NCBI RefSeq assembly: GCF_026624755.1
Contig: NZ_JAPMXC010000001.1
Location: forward strand, 62,001 to 126,000
Direction of reading: 5' to 3'
Origin: Robbsia betulipollinis
Lineage (GTDB): Bacteria; Pseudomonadota; Gammaproteobacteria; Burkholderiales; Burkholderiaceae
Length of the DNA stretch: 64,000 nucleotides
The translations under genes were made by a program, and so were the position numbers. Below, piece after piece: positions 44,832 through 54,219 of this stretch. The notes beneath the pieces are model-generated. The model made no database searches, was not told where the DNA came from, and was given only the letters and a program-made list of their open reading frames with translations. How positions within the stretch are numbered: position 1 is the stretch's first letter; each line of letters begins with the position of its first letter.

Positions 44832-46244
44832 TCAGCGGCGCACGGCCCGCTCGATGCCGCGCCCCATGGCGAGAAGATGCCGGTCCCGGTTCGCCAGCGC
44901 GAACACACCCAGCCCGACCGGCGCCGCCGATGTTTCGCCCTCCTTACCCCCGCACGGAATCGTCAGCGCGCAGCCATCCAGCAGGTTGACCAGCGTGGGA
45001 TTGCGCAGTACCAGCGCATTGACCCGCGTGAATGCCGCATCGTCCCGTTCCACGGCCGCGAGCCGCGGCGGCACGACCGCCACGCTTGGCATCAGCACCG
45101 CATCGAAGCCCGCGAAAGCGACGCGGGCGGCATCGATCAATGCCGCCCGTGCGGCAAGCAGATCGAGATAGTCTGCGGCACTGGCGCTTTCTCCCTTGAG
45201 GATGCGTGACAGCACGCGCGGATCGTACACGGCCGACCGGCCTGCCAGACGGTGCCGGTGGGCAGCGAACGCCTCGATACCCGGCAACGCGAACCGGCTC
45301 ATCGTCGCGATGCCGCCGAACGCCGGAACGTCGATGTCGATGAGCGTGGCCCCCTGCGCGGACAGCCGGGTCAGCGCCGCCGCGAAACCCGCCGCGACAT
45401 CCGGGTCGAGGTCGTCCTGAACCACATTGCGCAACACGGCGAGCCGCAGTCCGGCAGCGGTCCGCTCCGGCGGCACCAGGTCGTCGGCGGTGCCCGGCGC
45501 ACCGGCGAGAAGCGCATCGAGCAACGCGCAGCAGGCGACCCGGGGCGCAAGCGGACCGAACGAATCGAGCGTCGGCGACAGGGGGAAAGCACCGTCGCCG
45601 GGGACGCGGCGCGCGGTGGGCTTGAAGCCGGTCAGCCCGCAAAAGGCGGCGGGAATGCGGATCGAGCCGCCGGTGTCGGTGCCCAGCGCGGCGGCGGCCA
45701 TGCCGCGTGCGACGGACACGCCCGCGCCGGAGGACGAGCCGCCTGCCAGACGTGCCTCGTCGGGATGCCACGGCGATAGCGGGGTACCGTAGTGCGGATT
45801 CACGCCCAGTCCTGAAAAAGCGAATTCGCTCATGTTCGTGCGCCCGACCAATACGGCCCCGGCCTGACGCAAACGCGCGACGGCGGCGGCGTCCTGCGTG
45901 GCGGGCCTGGCATCGGCCAGGGCCACCGAACCGGCGCGCGTAACCTGACCGCGGATGTCGAACAGGTCCTTGATCGATATCGGGAGACCCGCCAGCGGGG
46001 ACAGCGCGACGCCCGTGCGACGCAGCGCGTCCTGCGCGTCGGCGCTCGCGCGCGCGCCCTCGGGATCCACCGCGATGAAGGCCGCGCCGCCCGCCGCGGC
46101 ATCGGCATCGATGCGTTCGAGGCAGGTTTCGAGCAGGGCGCGGCTCGTACAGGCGCCACTGTCGAGTTGGGCGGCCAGCGTGGCGAGCGGTGTCAGCGGA
46201 GCGAAGGGCGTCATCGGCGGGTACGCGAGGAGAAGTCGCGGCAT
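44832..46244 (-). CDS. Amidase-signature hydrolase
   Basis: Amidase of 470 residues with the Ser-Ser-Lys triad: Lys in 'GLPISIKDLFDIRG', the Gly/Ser-rich signature 'LAGGSSSGAGVSVARGMAAAALGTDTGGSIRIPAAFCGLTG', which holds both Ser. Related to GatA, AtzF and bacterial indole-acetamide hydrolases, but no gatB/gatC lies near, so a small amide is the likely substrate. ATG 46214 ('MTPFAPL') is an alternative start. With the DUF2848 protein, MHS symporter and LysR regulator upstream on the same strand it forms a likely catabolic unit. Confidence 0.88.
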   Translation of the reverse strand: MPRLLLAYPPMTPFAPLTPLATLAAQLDSGACTSRALLETCLERIDADAAAGGAAFIAVDPEGARASADAQDALRRTGVALSPLAGLPISIKDLFDIRGQVTRAGSVALADARPATQDAAAVARLRQAGAVLVGRTNMSEFAFSGLGVNPHYGTPLSPWHPDEARLAGGSSSGAGVSVARGMAAAALGTDTGGSIRIPAAFCGLTGFKPTARRVPGDGAFPLSPTLDSFGPLAPRVACCALLDALLAGAPGTADDLVPPERTAAGLRLAVLRNVVQDDLDPDVAAGFAAALTRLSAQGATLIDIDVPAFGGIATMSRFALPGIEAFAAHRHRLAGRSAVYDPRVLSRILKGESASAADYLDLLAARAALIDAARVAFAGFDAVLMPSVAVVPPRLAAVERDDAAFTRVNALVLRNPTLVNLLDGCALTIPCGGKEGETSAAPVGLGVFALANRDRHLLAMGRGIERAVRR

Positions 46245-46363
46245 GGGAACGTTATGGCGGGAAGGCGCGGCCGGGCAGCGCGCAGGCGTGCGTCCGGTCG
46301 CGCGCGGCGAGACGGCAAAGGGGCGGCGGCTTCAGGGGCTGAAGGTCATGATCAGGCCATGCA

Positions 46364-47104
46364 TCACGCCACGACGGGCAGCGTCGCCACGGCATACCGG
46401 TGCCGCAGCGAGCGTTGCAGAACCGGGTCGTGGAGTTCCAGTTCCAGCGCGTCCCCGGAACGCATGGTGGCGATCGGACCGATGGCCGCGAGCGTGCCGC
46501 AGAACATCGCCGTACCCGTGGGCAGTTTACCATCGGCCGCAAACCGTGCGAACAGCTCGGACGGCGGCAGCAATGCACTGACCGGCCCTTCCTGATAGAG
46601 ACGCCGTGCAGGCGCTGCCGGATCCGCGGGCGCGGCGGTGACGAACCACGCCCGCAGCACGAGCTGGTCCCAGTGCGCGCGGACGTCCTCGTAGTGCCAG
46701 GCGTCCGTGCCCATGGGTTTGGCGCACACCTGTTTGGAGACGGCGACGCCATAGGCTTCCACGCGGCGGTCCGTGTGGTCGGACGCGAGCGTCACCAGTA
46801 ACCCTTCCGCCACCGCGACCAACAGGCATTCGACCTCGCCGCCGGAGTCGTCGCCGAGCATCTGCACGCTGGCGGCCTGCGTCAGCAGCGCGGTGCCGAC
46901 GCGGTAGAAGCAGGGCGTGGTGGATGGCGGAGCGACGCCCAGCTCGGCCAGTTCCGCGATGTGATGCTGGATCGCGACGGGGTCGCGGCCGGCCCAGCCC
47001 GCAATCACCAGTTCGGCGATGTCCACACTCACGGGCATGGGTTGATCGGACGCAGCCTGCGGGTCATGAAGGTGCGGATGCAGCAGGAATTCGTATTTCG
47101 GCAT
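46364..47104 (-). CDS. DUF2848 family protein
   Basis: Soluble protein of 246 residues of the DUF2848 family, distantly like fumarylacetoacetate hydrolases. Typical wording: 'ELVIAGWAGRDPVAIQHHIAELAELGVAPPSTTPCFYRV', 'LVTLASDHTDRRVEAYGVAVSKQVC', 'KLPTGTAMFCGTLAAIG'. It lies between the symporter and amidase genes (63 and 119 bases). The enzyme activity is not known; the FAH-like fold suggests hydrolysis or decarboxylation of a small organic acid. Confidence 0.82.
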   Translation of the reverse strand: MPKYEFLLHPHLHDPQAASDQPMPVSVDIAELVIAGWAGRDPVAIQHHIAELAELGVAPPSTTPCFYRVGTALLTQAASVQMLGDDSGGEVECLLVAVAEGLLVTLASDHTDRRVEAYGVAVSKQVCAKPMGTDAWHYEDVRAHWDQLVLRAWFVTAAPADPAAPARRLYQEGPVSALLPPSELFARFAADGKLPTGTAMFCGTLAAIGPIATMRSGDALELELHDPVLQRSLRHRYAVATLPVVA

Positions 47105-47167
47105 GATGGAGACGTTCGACGTGAAAAGGGCGGGCCGTCGCGGGCGGGGCCGCCCGCGTTCCGGTGG

Positions 47168-48478
47168 TCATTCTTCCAGCGGGCGGTGGGCGGTCTCGCG
47201 CGCGCACAGCAGGGCGGCAACCGTGACGAGCAGGGCGCCGCTGACGTACAGCGACACCCAGAGGGTCGTGCCCGTCTGTTTGAAAAGGGTGACGATGATG
47301 AGCGGCGCGAAGCCGCCGCCGACGATGCCGGCCAGCGTGTAGGCGAGCGACGAACCGGCGTAGCGCACGCGCGTGGGAAACTGCTCGGTGACGAAGGCGG
47401 CCTGCGGCCCGTACATCACCGCGTGCAGCACCAGGCCGCCGGCGACCGCCAGCACGATCAGCGCCGGCTGCGCGCTGTCGAGCAGGCGAAAGAACACGAA
47501 GGACCAGACGATGGCGAGCACGGCGCCGGCGAGGTAGACCGGACGGCGGCCGAAGCGGTCCGACAGGGCGCCGAAGAACGGCACGCTCAGCGCATTGCAG
47601 GCGGTGCCGATCAGCACGGCCGTCAGCGCGACCGGCCGCGACAGGTGCAGCACCGTCGTGACGTAGGTCAGCGTGAAGACCACCATCAGCGCGTACAGCA
47701 CGTCGGAGCCGACGCGCGAGGCGCCCGCGATCAGCAGGCGCCGGCCATGCAGCGAGAACACTTCGGCCACGGGCACCTTCGCGGTGGCGTGCTGACGGCT
47801 CAGCTCCTCGAATTTCGGCGTTTCCCGCACGCCGCGCCGTACCCACAAACCGAACGCCACCAGCAGCACGCTGGCGAGGAACGGCAGCCGCCAGCCCCAT
47901 CCGAGGAAATCGGCGGGCGACAGGACGAAGGTGATCACGGCGATCAGCCCGGTGCCGATAAGCGTGCCCAGGGAGGGGCCGACCTGGGCCCAGGACGCCA
48001 GCAGACCGCGCTTGCGCTGGTCGCCGTGCTCGACCGAGAGCAGCACCGCGCCAGCCCATTCGCCGCCCAGCGCGATGCCCTGGATGAAGCGCAGCAGCAC
48101 GAGCAGCGCGGGGCTGAGGATGCCGACCGCGGCGTAGGTGGGGAGCAGTCCCATCAGGGTAGTGGTCGCCCCCATCAGCAGCAGGGTGAGCATGAGCACC
48201 GCGCGGCGCCCGATGCGGTCGCCGAGATTGCCGAAGAGGAAGCCGCCGAGCGGGCGTGACACATAGCCCACCGCATAGGTGGAGAACGCCAGCAGGGTAC
48301 CGGCGAGCGGATCGACCGAGGGAAAGAAGAGCCGGTTGAACACGAGCGCCGCGAGCGTGTTGTAGACCGTGAAGTCATACCATTCGAGCGAGGTGCCGAT
48401 CATGCTGGCGAACATGAGCCGGCTGCGGCCCACGCGCGGCGTTTCACCGGTCCCGGTGGGTTGGGCGAGCGTCGTCAT
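47168..48478 (-). CDS. MHS-family metabolite:H+ symporter (MFS)
   Basis: Inner-membrane importer of 436 residues, twelve helices. The MHS hallmarks are seen: 'GTSLEWYDFTVYNTLAALVF', 'GYVSRPLGGFLFGNLGDRIGRRAVLM', 'RFIQGIALGGEWAGAVLLSVEH' and 'LSDRFGRRPVYLAG'. Relatives take up shikimate, alpha-ketoglutarate, citrate or betaine, so an organic acid for the adjacent amidase/DUF2848 genes is likely. The start at ATG 48478 removes a non-homologous N-terminus found if the frame is read from farther up. Confidence 0.9.
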   Translation of the reverse strand: MTTLAQPTGTGETPRVGRSRLMFASMIGTSLEWYDFTVYNTLAALVFNRLFFPSVDPLAGTLLAFSTYAVGYVSRPLGGFLFGNLGDRIGRRAVLMLTLLLMGATTTLMGLLPTYAAVGILSPALLVLLRFIQGIALGGEWAGAVLLSVEHGDQRKRGLLASWAQVGPSLGTLIGTGLIAVITFVLSPADFLGWGWRLPFLASVLLVAFGLWVRRGVRETPKFEELSRQHATAKVPVAEVFSLHGRRLLIAGASRVGSDVLYALMVVFTLTYVTTVLHLSRPVALTAVLIGTACNALSVPFFGALSDRFGRRPVYLAGAVLAIVWSFVFFRLLDSAQPALIVLAVAGGLVLHAVMYGPQAAFVTEQFPTRVRYAGSSLAYTLAGIVGGGFAPLIIVTLFKQTGTTLWVSLYVSGALLVTVAALLCARETAHRPLEE

Positions 48479-48660
48479 AGGTCGAACTCCGCTGCGGCGG
48501 CGGATCGATCGGTCCGGATGCAGGGTTGCCCGTGGGCGCGCGTGGTGGTCAAGATGTTTCCTCCGTGTTGCCGTCAGTGTCGGCAATACGCGGCGAATCG
48601 TCCAACAGGAAACAAAAAGGACCGTGACAACTTTTTCTTATCGGTGCCATATGTCGGTGC

Positions 48661-48697
48661 GATTCAGCCCGATTCAGCCCGATTCAGCCCTATTCAG
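48661..48697. repeat. Ten-base GATTCAGCCC tandem repeat
   Basis: Three exact copies followed by a partial fourth (TATTCAGC), overlapping the last codon of the LysR gene at its 3' end. Short and non-coding for the most part. Confidence 0.85.
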
Positions 48698-49617
48698 CGC
48701 GACGGGCGGCGCGGTGCCGCCGCTGGCATGAGCGTGGTGGCAAAGTCGTGCGATGCCTGCACGGCCAGTTCGACGATGTTGCCCGTGAACGGATGACTGT
48801 CGGCGCGCACCGACGCCACCAGCGGCAGGGAGGGAAAATGGGGGACGACGTCGAGCACTTCGAGGGCCTGCTCGTCGAGTTCGCGCTGGATGATCGCCGG
48901 GGGCAGAACGGCGACGCCGAACCCGTCGACGACCAGACGGATCATCGCCGCGACCGATGACACGCAGCTGACGCGCGCGGGGTGTTCGCCGCTCGTCGTC
49001 AGCAATTCGCGCAGGTGGGCGTGAGGCGCCGAATGGCGTGAGAAGCTGACGATCGGCCACTCCGCGAGTTGCAGGAGGTCGACCGGCCGCGCGCCCAGGC
49101 CGAGTGCCGGACTGGCGACCCAGCGCATCGGAAATTCCGCCAACGGGATATTTTCGAGATTTTCGCCCGCGAGCGTTTCCGTGTGCAGGATCAGGTCGAC
49201 GGCGCCCCCGCGCAGCAGGCGACCGAGATCGATCGTGGTATCGCTGGTCACCTCGAGTTCGAGCCGCGGATAACGTTCGCGGATCCGGGCCATCAGACGC
49301 GGGAACCAGCTATGGACGATCGATTCGATGACGCCCAGACGTAGCAACGTGCCGCCGCCGTCGTCGTCGTGGATCGCGTGACGCATCTGCACGTCGAGCC
49401 GCACGATGCGCTCGGCGTATTCGAGCAGGCGCTGTCCGGCCGCCGTGAGCGTCGCCGCGCGGGCCGTGCGATCGAAGAGCCGGGTGCCGAAACTGCGTTC
49501 GAGCGCGGCGATGCGGCTCGATACGGCGGCCTGGGTGGTGTGCAACTGTTCGGCCGTGAGCCGGAAATTGCGCAGCCGCGCGAGCCACACGAACGTTTCG
49601 AGAAAGCGGATGTTCAT
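48694..49617 (-). CDS. LysR-type regulator, probable controller of the amidase/DUF2848/MHS group
   Basis: Transcription regulator of 307 residues. N-terminal helix-turn-helix 'MNIRFLETFVWLARLRNFRLTAEQLHTTQAAVSSRIAALE' followed by the substrate-binding domain ('LEVTSDTTIDLGRLLRGGAVDLILH', 'GFGVAVLPPAIIQRELD'). It lies 215 bases upstream of the symporter on the same strand, so it is a candidate regulator of that group. Unlike many LysR genes it is not divergent from its target. Confidence 0.88.
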   Translation of the reverse strand: MNIRFLETFVWLARLRNFRLTAEQLHTTQAAVSSRIAALERSFGTRLFDRTARAATLTAAGQRLLEYAERIVRLDVQMRHAIHDDDGGGTLLRLGVIESIVHSWFPRLMARIRERYPRLELEVTSDTTIDLGRLLRGGAVDLILHTETLAGENLENIPLAEFPMRWVASPALGLGARPVDLLQLAEWPIVSFSRHSAPHAHLRELLTTSGEHPARVSCVSSVAAMIRLVVDGFGVAVLPPAIIQRELDEQALEVLDVVPHFPSLPLVASVRADSHPFTGNIVELAVQASHDFATTLMPAAAPRRPSR

Positions 49618-49705
49618 GCCGGCGCCCGATCCAAATCAAGATGGTAACAGCTAGAAGGTGTGACGCATTCTCGCCGGCCGTCTCGCCGGGGCCCGTGGAG
49701 CGGCA

Positions 49706-51607
49706 TCAGAACGCGCCGGCGACACCATTTTGGGCAAGACGGTTGCCCGCCTCGTGCCGCGCCAGCCAGCCCGGGAAAGCGGCCGCCTCGATCGGCCGGC
49801 AAATGAAATAGCCCTGGACTTCGTCGCAGCCGCAGGCACGCAGATAGTGCAGACTGTGTTCGGTTTCCACGCCCTCGGCCACCACGCGCAGGTCAAGGTC
49901 GTGCGCGATGGCTATCATCGAGCGGGCCAGCTGCTGCTTGCGCGGGTCGCCGTCCATGTCCTGGATGAACGACTGGTCGAGCTTGACGGTTGTGGCCGGC
50001 AGCGTCTGCAGATAGGCGAAATTGCTATACCCGGAACCGAAGTCGTCGATCGCAATTTCGCATCCTATCGCCTTCAGATCGGACAATTGCTCGCGCACGT
50101 TGTCGACGTTGCTGATCAATGCGCCTTCGGTGAATTCGAGTTCGATCGCGTTTGGCGAGATGTGCATCTCCTGGCACTGCCGCAGCAGGCGCTGCGCGAA
50201 GTCGGGCTCCTCCAGATTCCGTGCCGAGACGTTGATCGATACGCGCAGCACCAGACCGCGATTCCGCCAGATGGCCCATTGCCGCAATGCGCTCGTCGCG
50301 ACCCACTCGGTAAGCGGTCGCGCGAGGCTGGTCTGTTCCAGCAGCGGGATGAATTCCCCAGGCGGGACATTGCCCAGCAGCGGGTGCTCCCAGCGCAGCA
50401 GTGCCTCCACGCTGACGCACTGTCCGGTATCCAGCGCCACCCGGGGTTGGTAGACGAGGCGCAATTGCGCCGGGTCCGCCAGCGCCAGGCTGAAATCGGT
50501 AAGCAGCGCGAAGCGGCGCCGGTTCGCGGCATCGTTGGCCGGGTTGTAGATCGCCTGCGCGACACCGGCTGCCCGGGCGCTGTCGGCGGCGCTGACGGCG
50601 ATGCGCAACACCTCCGCGGGCGAAATCGGATCGTAGGACTTGAAGAAGGAGACGCCCATCACGGTGTTCGTCGCGATCGGTATGCCACTGCACATCAGCG
50701 AACCCGTCAGCGCCGGGGACAAGCGGTCGGCGAGATCGCGCCAGGGCCCATCGGCTTCCTCGTCCAGCAGGATCGCATAGGAGGTGGGTCCGACATGGTA
50801 CAGGCCGGTGCGTGCGGTAAGCAGGTCCTTGACGATGCGGCTCGTCGCCCGCACGAAGGCGTCGAGATAGGCGCTGCCCAGTGCGTTGACGATCTCCTGC
50901 ATGCGCTGCGGGTCGAGTGCATCGATCAGAAGGATGACCCGCACTGCGTTGTCGGGCGCGCGTTGCATGTCGGCGACGATATCGAGCAGCTCATGCCGGT
51001 TGGGCAGTCCGCTCATCACGTCGATGCGCCCGAAGTCGTGCTGCAACTCGATCTGTGACATGACCAGCGCGGCGAAATCGTGCAGCGCGGCCATCTCGTC
51101 GGCGGTGGCGGTGCGCGGCGTGTGATCCAGCACGCACATCGCGCCCAGCGTGTAGCCGTCGCGCGTGCGCAATGGCGCGCCGGCATAAAAACGGATGCCG
51201 GCCAGCGCGAGTGGGCTATCGAAGAAGCCGGGGTGCGTCAGCAAATCCTCGACGACCAGCAGATCGGACGTATCGGTCACGGTCGCGCAGGGCGCCTGGT
51301 GCCGGGGCAGTTCCCGGCCTGCGGTGCCCAGGTGCGACTTGAACCACTGCCGGTCGCCATCGGTCAGCGATATGGCGGCGATCGGCGCGCCGAACAGACG
51401 GCTCGCCATGCGGGTGATTCTATCGAAGGCCTCGCTCTGCGGGGTGTCGAGCAAGCGCAGGTCCCGCAGTGTGGCGAGCCGCGCGGCCTCGTGCGCGAGC
51501 GCTGCCGGCGTCGCGTCGGGAGACGCCGGCGCGGAAACGGGCAAGCAAGGCGGTGCCGCCCTGCCATCGTCGGAACGGTGCGTCGAATCCAAGCCGGTCG
51601 CTGTCAT
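49706..51607 (-). CDS. GAF - degenerate GGDEF - EAL protein, probable c-di-GMP phosphodiesterase (paralogue)
   Basis: Cytoplasmic protein of 633 residues with the same plan as the protein at 13.3-15.1 kb. GAF: 'FDRITRMASRLFGAPIAAISLTDGDRQWFKSHLG', 'GAMCVLDHTPRTATADE'. GGDEF: motif lost ('VGPTSYAILLDEE'). EAL: catalytic set present ('SVEALLRWEHPL', 'RVSINVSARNLE', 'IELEFTEGAL', 'IAIDDFGSGYSN', 'TVKLDQSFI', 'VVAEGVETE', 'QGYFICRP'). Expected to hydrolyse c-di-GMP under control of a small molecule bound to GAF. Isolated between the LysR and tartrate genes. Confidence 0.9.
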   Translation of the reverse strand: MTATGLDSTHRSDDGRAAPPCLPVSAPASPDATPAALAHEAARLATLRDLRLLDTPQSEAFDRITRMASRLFGAPIAAISLTDGDRQWFKSHLGTAGRELPRHQAPCATVTDTSDLLVVEDLLTHPGFFDSPLALAGIRFYAGAPLRTRDGYTLGAMCVLDHTPRTATADEMAALHDFAALVMSQIELQHDFGRIDVMSGLPNRHELLDIVADMQRAPDNAVRVILLIDALDPQRMQEIVNALGSAYLDAFVRATSRIVKDLLTARTGLYHVGPTSYAILLDEEADGPWRDLADRLSPALTGSLMCSGIPIATNTVMGVSFFKSYDPISPAEVLRIAVSAADSARAAGVAQAIYNPANDAANRRRFALLTDFSLALADPAQLRLVYQPRVALDTGQCVSVEALLRWEHPLLGNVPPGEFIPLLEQTSLARPLTEWVATSALRQWAIWRNRGLVLRVSINVSARNLEEPDFAQRLLRQCQEMHISPNAIELEFTEGALISNVDNVREQLSDLKAIGCEIAIDDFGSGYSNFAYLQTLPATTVKLDQSFIQDMDGDPRKQQLARSMIAIAHDLDLRVVAEGVETEHSLHYLRACGCDEVQGYFICRPIEAAAFPGWLARHEAGNRLAQNGVAGAF

Positions 51608-51825
51608 AAAGCGCTCATCCAGTGCCGTGAATTTTATTATGCCGCCGGCGGCATGCGTTGCACCCGCTGGCGGAAGGCATTACAAGAGACGGCGCTTGCG
51701 GGACGGATAGGCTCACCCGCGTCGAAATTGCCTGACCGGAACCTCACGTCGCGTCGCTCATTGCTCCTTTAACGGCATGGGGCGGGATTACTGAAGGGAC
51801 GTCTGTGATGCGGACGTCGCGCAAC

Positions 51826-52992
51826 TCAGGCGGAAAGCGCGCGCATTTCCCGGAACAGATCCGCTTTGCCCTCGAAGCCGATCCCGGGCAGTTCCGGCAT
51901 CGTGATATGGCCCTGTTCGACCCGCACCCCATCCGGAAACCCGCCGAAGGGCTGGAACAGGTCCGGGTAGGATTCGTTGCCGCCGAGGCCGAGGCCCGCG
52001 ACGATGTTCAGCGACATCTGATGCCCGCCATGCGGGATGCAGCGCGTGCGCGACCAGCCATGCTGGTGCAGCATGTCCAGCGTGCGCAGGTATTCAACCA
52101 ACCCATAGCTCAGCGCGCAGTCGAATTGCAGGAAGTCGCGGTCGGATCGCATCCCGCCGTAACGGATCAAATTGCGCGCGTCCTGCATCGAGAAGAGATT
52201 CTCGCCGGTGGCCATCGGCTTGTCGTAATAATTGCGCAGGGTGGCCTGCAGTTCGAAATCGAGCGGGTCGCCCGCTTCCTCGTACCAAAAAAGGTCATAT
52301 TGCGACAGTGCCTTCGCATAGCGGATCGCGGTATCCAGGTCGAATCGGCCGTTCGCGTCCACCGCCAGCTTCTGGCCGTCCTGCAGCACGCTGAGAATGG
52401 CATCGATACGGCGCAGATCCTCGTCGAGCGATGCACCGCCGATCTTCTTCTTGACTACCGTGTAGCCGCGGTCGAGATAGCCCCGCATTTCGTCCTTGAG
52501 CTTGCCGTGGTCCTGATCGGGATAGTAATAGCCGCCCGCGGCGTAGACGAACACGCGGCGCTCCGGCACGCCGTTGCCGTAACGCTCGGCCAGCAACTGG
52601 AACAGCGGCCGGTCCGCGATCTTGGCGACCACGTCCCAGACCGCCATGTCGATGGTGCCGATGGCGACCGAGCGTTCGCCGTGACCGCCCGGTTTCTCGT
52701 TCGTGAACATGGCCGCCCAGATCTTGTGCGGGTCGAGGTTCGTGCCGCTGGCGTCGAGCAGACTGTCCGGCGCGGCTTCCAGCACACGGGGGATGAAACG
52801 CTCGCGCATCAGCTTGCCCTGCCCGTAGCGTCCGTTGGAATTGAAGCCATAGCCGACCAGGGGCTTGCCGTCGCGAATGACGTCGGTGATGACGGCGACC
52901 AGACTCAGCGTCATCTTGCTGAAATCGATATAGGCATTGCGGATCGGCGAACTGATCGGCAGCGTGATTTCACGTATCTCGGTAATTTTCAT
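51826..52992 (-). CDS. tarD: D-tartrate dehydratase (enolase superfamily)
   Basis: Enzyme of 388 residues that dehydrates D-tartrate to oxaloacetate with magnesium. The sequence carries the marks of the Bradyrhizobium D-tartrate dehydratase family: 'NSNGRYGQG', 'NEKPGGHGERSVAIGTIDMAVWD', the catalytic Lys in 'YTVVKKKIGGA', the metal ligands in 'LAVDANGRFDLDT' and 'FWYEEAGDPLD' and 'TGENLFS', and the catalytic His in 'CIPHGGHQMSLN'. ATG 52992 chosen because the protein then begins at the conserved 'MKITEIREITLPI'. Divergent from a LysR gene that probably controls it. Confidence 0.9.
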   Translation of the reverse strand: MKITEIREITLPISSPIRNAYIDFSKMTLSLVAVITDVIRDGKPLVGYGFNSNGRYGQGKLMRERFIPRVLEAAPDSLLDASGTNLDPHKIWAAMFTNEKPGGHGERSVAIGTIDMAVWDVVAKIADRPLFQLLAERYGNGVPERRVFVYAAGGYYYPDQDHGKLKDEMRGYLDRGYTVVKKKIGGASLDEDLRRIDAILSVLQDGQKLAVDANGRFDLDTAIRYAKALSQYDLFWYEEAGDPLDFELQATLRNYYDKPMATGENLFSMQDARNLIRYGGMRSDRDFLQFDCALSYGLVEYLRTLDMLHQHGWSRTRCIPHGGHQMSLNIVAGLGLGGNESYPDLFQPFGGFPDGVRVEQGHITMPELPGIGFEGKADLFREMRALSA

Positions 52993-53118
52993 GATGGGGT
53001 CCTGTACGGGATGGTCAGGCCGACCGGCCCGGGTATGTTGGCGCCAGCTTAGCGTCACGCGTCCCTGGCGGAATTCACCGATAATCATTTCTCAATTTAC
53101 CCGCGGGACAGAATCGCG

Positions 53119-54054
53119 ATGGCCGTGTCGATCGCTTCGGAACTTGAATTCTTCGTGCTGGTGGCGCGCCACGGCAATCTCGCCGCGGCCGCGCGCGCCC
53201 TCGATATCACGCCGCCCGCGGCGACCAAACGGCTCGTGGCCATGGAAAGTCGCCTGGGAGTACGGCTGGTCAACCGCACCACGCGCAGCGCCAGCCTGAC
53301 CAGCGAAGGAGAGACCTACCTGACCCATGCGGTGCGGATTCTGGCCGATATCCAGGACATGGAGGACGCGGTGGCCAGCAGCCGCGAGCGCCCGCGTGGG
53401 CTGCTGCGCGTCAACGTGACCCTGGGTTTCGGCCGCACGACGATCGCCCCGCTCGTATCGGCGTTCGCCCGGCGCTATCCCGATGTCGAAGTGCAGGTGG
53501 AGGTCACGGACCGGCCGGTGGACCTGGTGGAAAGCGGTTTCGACCTGGCGATCCGTTTCGGCGCACTCCCGGACAAACGCCTGAACGCGCGCCGCATCCT
53601 GTCGAACCGGCGCTTCCTGTGCGCGTCTCCCGCCTACCTCGCGCGGCATGGCGAACCGGCCGATCTGGCGGAACTGGCGCGTCACCGGTGCATCGTCCAT
53701 CGACAGAACGACGACGCCTACGGTATCTGGCGTTTTACACGGGGCGACCACACCGATGTCGTGAAGGTGCGCGGTACGCTGTCCAGCAACGATGGCGACA
53801 TCGTGCTGGGCTGGGCGCTCGACGGTCACGGCATTCTCGTGCGCTCCGAGTGGGATCTCGCCAAATACGTCCGCAGCGGCCGGCTGCGCATCGTCCTCCC
53901 CGGGTTCGCGCTGCCGCCCGCGGATCTGTTCGTCTACTACCCGAGCTGGCGCAATCAGCCGGCACGCGCGCGCGCGTTCATCGATTTCATCGTCGGGCGC
54001 CTCCACGATGCCACGCCGCCCGGGATTCCGGACGGGCCGATCGCGCCGGTCTGA
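53119..54054 (+). CDS. LysR-type regulator divergent from D-tartrate dehydratase
   Basis: Transcription regulator of 311 residues. Helix-turn-helix in 'ELEFFVLVARHGNLAAAARALDITPPAATKRLVAMESRLGVRLVNRTTRSASLTSEGE'; substrate-binding domain with 'VDLVESGFDLAIRFG' and 'WALDGHGILVRSEWDLAKYV'. The 126 bases between it and tarD should hold the shared promoter region. A LysR next to tarD is the usual arrangement in this family, suggesting control by tartrate; inferred. Confidence 0.9.
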   Translation: MAVSIASELEFFVLVARHGNLAAAARALDITPPAATKRLVAMESRLGVRLVNRTTRSASLTSEGETYLTHAVRILADIQDMEDAVASSRERPRGLLRVNVTLGFGRTTIAPLVSAFARRYPDVEVQVEVTDRPVDLVESGFDLAIRFGALPDKRLNARRILSNRRFLCASPAYLARHGEPADLAELARHRCIVHRQNDDAYGIWRFTRGDHTDVVKVRGTLSSNDGDIVLGWALDGHGILVRSEWDLAKYVRSGRLRIVLPGFALPPADLFVYYPSWRNQPARARAFIDFIVGRLHDATPPGIPDGPIAPV

Positions 54055-54219
54055 ATCGTCGGGGCGCGGCATATCGAGGCGGTCGCGCCCGGTGCGGACA
54101 TTTCGCGCGGGCACCGGCGTTTTCGGGTGAAGAAATTGCCGCGCATGCCGTTAAGGAAGAAACGGTAAAAACGGCAGTCAGAGACCTGTTTTCTTTTTTT
54201 GCGCGCAGAGGCGATATTC

